From Pseudomonas aestuarii (GTDB taxonomy: Bacteria > Pseudomonadota > Gammaproteobacteria > Pseudomonadales > Pseudomonadaceae): a DNA stretch of 64,000 bases. The stretch is taken from NCBI RefSeq assembly GCF_027988105.1, contig NZ_JAQJZJ010000001.1, positions 744,001 to 808,000 on the forward strand, in the 5' to 3' direction. Position numbers and translations under genes: made by a program. Below the pieces are notes generated by a model that was given only the letters and a program-made list of their open reading frames with translations, did not search any database and was not told where the DNA came from. Of the stretch, positions 61,129 through 64,000 are shown piece after piece (position 1 is the first letter of the stretch; every line of letters starts with the position of its first letter).

Positions 61129-62013
61129 TCATACGGCGAGTGCATGCGGCATGTCGAGCGGTGCGCGGTAGCCGGTTTGGCGCTGCGGTTGGCTCTGCAG
61201 GAAGCCGAGCAGTACTTCGCTGCTTTGCTGCCAGGCGGCCTTGTGTTCCATGTCGAGGAAGTGCCCTGCATTGTCGATGATGGCGAATTTGCAATCATCG
61301 AGGTGCTCTGCGAATACGCGCACGTCCTGGGCCGAGGTGTATTCGTCGTGCTCGCCATTGACGAACAGCACGGGAATGTCGATGCCGGCCAGGCATTCCA
61401 TCTCGCAATGGGTTTCCAGGTGCACGACCTGGTCGATATGGGCGTGCATCTGGCGGTATTCGTGATCGTCCAGGCTGCTGATGTGGCGATGGTTGAAGCG
61501 CTTGAACAGCGACGGCAGGTGCTTGCCGATGGTGTTGTTGACCAGGTGGCCGAGACCTACGCCATCCACGGCCTGCAGCGTGGTCATGCCTTTTTGCAGG
61601 TAGTCGAGCATCGGCGCATTGATCAGCGGCGAGAACGAGGCGATCACCGCTTTTTCGATGCGAGGCGGACGCTGGGCCAGGGCCAGCATGGCGGCGACGC
61701 CACCCCAGGAGAACGACTGCAGGTAGTCGGCTTTGAAGTGCTCGATCAGCTCCAGCAGGATGTGCGCTTCATCTTCCTTGGTCAGCGGCTGGTTGTGGCT
61801 GTTGTGCGGCTTCGATTGGCCGGAGTAAGGCTGATCGTAGAGCACCACATTGAGTTGGGTGTTGAGGTACTTGACCGTCTGCGCGAATGCGGCAGTGGTC
61901 GACAGCGAGCCGTTGACCAGGATGATGGTCTTGCGGGCGTTGGGGCTGGAGTAAAACTCGGTGTGAACCTTGTAGGTTCCGTGTATGTCGACGACAGCGA
62001 TGGTTGGCTGCAT
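61129..62013 (-). CDS. phaG: 3-hydroxyacyl-ACP:CoA transacylase/thioesterase PhaG
   Basis: A 294-residue alpha/beta-hydrolase-fold enzyme that links fatty acid synthesis to mcl-polyhydroxyalkanoate precursors. It closely follows the P. putida PhaG sequence as I recall it: LDQPYSGKSKPHN-type segment as LYDQPYSGQSKPHN, the nucleophile elbow SFSWGGVAAMLAL, NGEHDEYTSAQD and the catalytic His in NAGHFLDMEHK. Start at 62013 (MQPTIAVVDIHG). RhlA is a related but distinct family; PhaG fits better. Confidence 0.9.
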   Translation of the reverse strand: MQPTIAVVDIHGTYKVHTEFYSSPNARKTIILVNGSLSTTAAFAQTVKYLNTQLNVVLYDQPYSGQSKPHNSHNQPLTKEDEAHILLELIEHFKADYLQSFSWGGVAAMLALAQRPPRIEKAVIASFSPLINAPMLDYLQKGMTTLQAVDGVGLGHLVNNTIGKHLPSLFKRFNHRHISSLDDHEYRQMHAHIDQVVHLETHCEMECLAGIDIPVLFVNGEHDEYTSAQDVRVFAEHLDDCKFAIIDNAGHFLDMEHKAAWQQSSEVLLGFLQSQPQRQTGYRAPLDMPHALAV

Positions 62014-62413
62014 GTTGTTTCTCCAGGCGCAAGTTGACCGTGGCAAACGGCGGGGCAGGGCCGATTACCGGGCAAGTAGGACAGATAGGAAAGCGCCTGG
62101 ACATGACAAGCGAATGTCAGGCTGGAGGTTTTTATAAGAATTATTTTTCAATCGATCAGGGCTGAAATAGAGCATCCGCACCAGCCTTTGCACGGGGCTG
62201 GAGAGATGTCGTGTTACCAGGCAGGAACCCATTCGCGCAGAGCGCAAGTAACCGATGGAACGCTTAGATGGCTGTCAGTGACTGGCTGGTCACATCAAGA
62301 CCTTATGGGGGGATTTAAGCAGTAGCCCCTGATGCTGGCAAGGCATTATTTGGGTAGCGCACTACCGTTTATCGGTTAGCTTGCTAAGGGTGTGACTAAT
62401 GGGGGAATTGGCG
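62014..62413. other. Gene-free region upstream of phaG
   Basis: No gene. It holds an AT-rich patch likely near the phaG promoter and an inverted repeat gtgac-tggctg-gtcac at 62278-62293, a possible regulator site. I could not identify a confident -35/-10 or -24/-12 pair. Confidence 0.6.
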
Positions 62414-63115
62414 TCAGTGGCTGGCGAAACTGGCGATTTCTTCGGCCGTCAGGGCGCGGTACTGACCGGGGCTGAGTCGTTCATCGAGCTGGATTCTGCC
62501 CACGCTCAGGCGGTGCAAACCGATGACCTTGTTCTGGAAGTGGCCGAACATGCGCTTGACCTGATGGTAGCGACCTTCATAGAGGGTCAGGCGGGCCTGG
62601 CGCGGGGCGAGGATGTGCAATTCGGCGGGCTGGGTGAGCAGATCCTCGAAGCTAAAGTACAGGCCGCGGGCGAAGGCCTCGATGCAGGCCGGGTCGATCG
62701 GCTCTTCGGTTTCGACCAGATAGACCTTGGGTTGTTTGCCGGTCGGCGCGGTTACCCGGCGCGACCACTGGCCGTCGTTGGTGAGCAGCAGCAGGCCACT
62801 GGTGTTGAGGTCGAGGCGCCCGGCCAGGTGCAACTCATGCGTGTCCGGCTCGTCGAGCAGGTCGAGTACGGTGCGGTGCTCGGGGTGTTCGGTGGCGCTG
62901 ACCACGCCGGGCGGTTTGTGCAGCATGAAGTAGCGTGCGGCCTTGCCGGCCTGCAGCACCTCAGCATCCAGCTCGACACGACTGAAGACGCGCACTTCGT
63001 CGTGGCCGTCGCACCTGACCTGGCCATCCACGCGCACGCGACCACTGGCGAGCAGTTGGCGCACCTCCTGGCGGTTGAAGCGCGGCAGGTTGCTGAGGAA
63101 ACGGTCGAGGCGCAT
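62414..63115 (-). CDS. rsuA: 16S rRNA pseudouridine 516 synthase
   Basis: A 233-residue enzyme that isomerises U516 of 16S rRNA. An N-terminal S4-like RNA-binding domain (1-60) is followed by the catalytic domain with AGRLDLNTSGLLLLTNDG (catalytic Asp) and YEGRYHQVKRMFG. Close to RsuA/RluE; RsuA chosen by length and S4 domain. Start at 63115 (MRLDRFLSNL). Confidence 0.88.
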   Translation of the reverse strand: MRLDRFLSNLPRFNRQEVRQLLASGRVRVDGQVRCDGHDEVRVFSRVELDAEVLQAGKAARYFMLHKPPGVVSATEHPEHRTVLDLLDEPDTHELHLAGRLDLNTSGLLLLTNDGQWSRRVTAPTGKQPKVYLVETEEPIDPACIEAFARGLYFSFEDLLTQPAELHILAPRQARLTLYEGRYHQVKRMFGHFQNKVIGLHRLSVGRIQLDERLSPGQYRALTAEEIASFASH

Positions 63116-63117
63116 GG

Positions 63118-63330
63118 CTAGTCGGCGGCTGCTTGAGGCTTGAGCGGGGCCAAGCCCTGGGCGCAACGCGGGCACAGGCAGGCGCGGTTGCGCTGCTCGG
63201 GCGGCAGGCTGTCGAGCAGCGCGGGGTCGATAGCGGCGCCGAAACACCAGCAGTCGCTCACGGGGGTGGCGGACTCGGCCTGGGCGCACTGGTTGCGCTG
63301 ACCGCAGCGCGGACAGTGGCTGGCGTTCAT
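63118..63330 (-). CDS. Cysteine-rich CWC family protein
   Basis: A 70-residue protein with four CxxC-type or CWC pairs: CPRCGQRNQC, DCWCF, CLCPRC. A zinc-binding small protein of unknown role often found near rsuA-like genes. Its start overlaps the GGDEF gene stop by 4 bases. Confidence 0.85.
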   Translation of the reverse strand: MNASHCPRCGQRNQCAQAESATPVSDCWCFGAAIDPALLDSLPPEQRNRACLCPRCAQGLAPLKPQAAAD

Positions 63331-64000
63331 GTGCTGGCTTCGCAGGTGCGGTTACGCCCGGTTTGTTTGGCGCGGTACAGGGCGCGGTCGGCCCGGGCGA
63401 GCAGTTCGGTCAGCGAGTCATCGGCATGCAGTTCGGCCAGGCCGATGCTGGTGGTGATATGCAGGCTGGCACCTTGGTAGGCGAAGCCGCTTTGCTCGGT
63501 CTGCCGGCGGACTTTCTCGGCCAGCAGGCGCGCCTGCTCGAGCGAGGTGTCCTTGAGCAGAATGATGAATTCCTCACCGCCCCAGCGGCCGATGATGTCG
63601 GCCTGGCGCAGGTTGTCGCGCAGCTGGTTGGCGAATCCGCGCAGCACTTCGTCACCGGCCAGGTGGCCGTGGCTGTCGTTGAGGCTCTTGAAGTTATCCA
63701 GGTCGAGCAGCAGGGCGCTGAGTGGGCTGGGGTTGCGCCGCGCTTCCTGGATCGCCTGGTTGGCCAGCAGGTTGAAGCCGCGGCGGTTGAGCAACTCGGT
63801 GAGTTGGTCGGTGGTGGCCAGGGCGGCGATGCGGGCCTGGTAGCGGCGCAGGGCAATGTTGACCAGGGTCAGGACGATGACGGTGACCACCAGGCAGATC
63901 AGCAAATTGAGGTACAGCGATTGGCGAATGCCGGCCAGTGCTCCGCTTTCGCGCTTGTCGACGAACAGGTACCAGTCCAGCTCGGGAATGAAGCGCACGT
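63327..64000 (-). CDS. Diguanylate cyclase (GGDEF), 5' part beyond the window
   Basis: The visible 223 residues are the end of a periplasmic sensor segment (FIPELDWYLFVDKRE), a transmembrane helix (LYLNLLICLVVTVIVLTLV) and a full GGDEF domain with active site GRWGGEEFIILL. It makes cyclic-di-GMP. No clear RxxD inhibitory site is seen before the active site. The N-terminal sensor domain continues past 64000. Confidence 0.88.
   Translation of the reverse strand, partial: VRFIPELDWYLFVDKRESGALAGIRQSLYLNLLICLVVTVIVLTLVNIALRRYQARIAALATTDQLTELLNRRGFNLLANQAIQEARRNPSPLSALLLDLDNFKSLNDSHGHLAGDEVLRGFANQLRDNLRQADIIGRWGGEEFIILLKDTSLEQARLLAEKVRRQTEQSGFAYQGASLHITTSIGLAELHADDSLTELLARADRALYRAKQTGRNRTCEAST

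Overview
The window is GC-rich chromosomal DNA of a Pseudomonas (sensu lato). The evidence is the gene families and their order: lysS-TetR-lipoprotein; pta-ackA-slyD-glutathione peroxidase; folX-folE-folM; phhR; cysI-DUF934; ccoG; and phaG, the transacylase that feeds medium-chain polyhydroxyalkanoate synthesis. Several blocks resemble P. aeruginosa neighbourhoods as I remember them. phaG, orphan integron cassettes and a short LOV photosensor point to an environmental Pseudomonas rather than P. aeruginosa. No database search was possible; product names come from motifs and recalled family resemblance.

Core part (1-41,220). From left to right: lysS and an envelope/lipoprotein group ending in an OmpA-type lipoprotein; the acetate node pta-ackA beside slyD and a Cys-type glutathione peroxidase; a TetR repressor and an old-yellow-enzyme reductase that share an operator-like box; a glycosyltransferase, cysZ and trxB; a tetrahydromonapterin operon (folM-folE-folX); a light-response cluster (DUF6482 protein, DCC protein, class II LitR/PplR-like MerR regulator, PilZ protein, short LOV photosensor); a flavodoxin; an aldolase/hydrolase group; two CoA/SDR enzymes; phhR; the tightly overlapped set cysI-DUF934-lrgA-lrgB; ccoG; and a MocR regulator. 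folE/folM, the DUF6482 gene, the DCC gene and the MerR gene have TGTACA-type direct repeats in their promoters. This fits a blue-light regulon like the PplR/PpSB-LOV system described in P. putida, with a PilZ protein apparently co-transcribed with the photosensor.

Accessory part 1 (41,220-44,600). This stretch is AT-rich. It holds at least two, probably three, integron attC sites and two complete gene cassettes (a HEPN-like protein and an HNH-like protein), plus a truncated third, with no integron integrase in the window. A decayed P2-type phage integrase and a Gly-rich small ORF follow.

Accessory part 2 (44,651-60,977). A 16.3-kb island is integrated in the 3' end of a tRNA-Gly(UCC) gene. 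A 17-bp direct repeat bounds it, paired 9-bp arm-type repeats lie inside each end, and the displaced tRNA terminator lies outside the left end. It encodes a tyrosine integrase, AlpA-like and two KilA-N proteins, a Toprim primase, a DUF927 helicase-like protein, an iteron-like cluster, several small proteins, terminase-small-subunit-like proteins and two large ejection-type virion-like proteins. I see no large terminase, portal, capsid or lysis gene. It is therefore either a phage satellite or a deleted prophage.

Right end (61,000-64,000). Core genes resume: phaG, rsuA, a cysteine-rich CWC protein and a GGDEF protein cut by the window edge.
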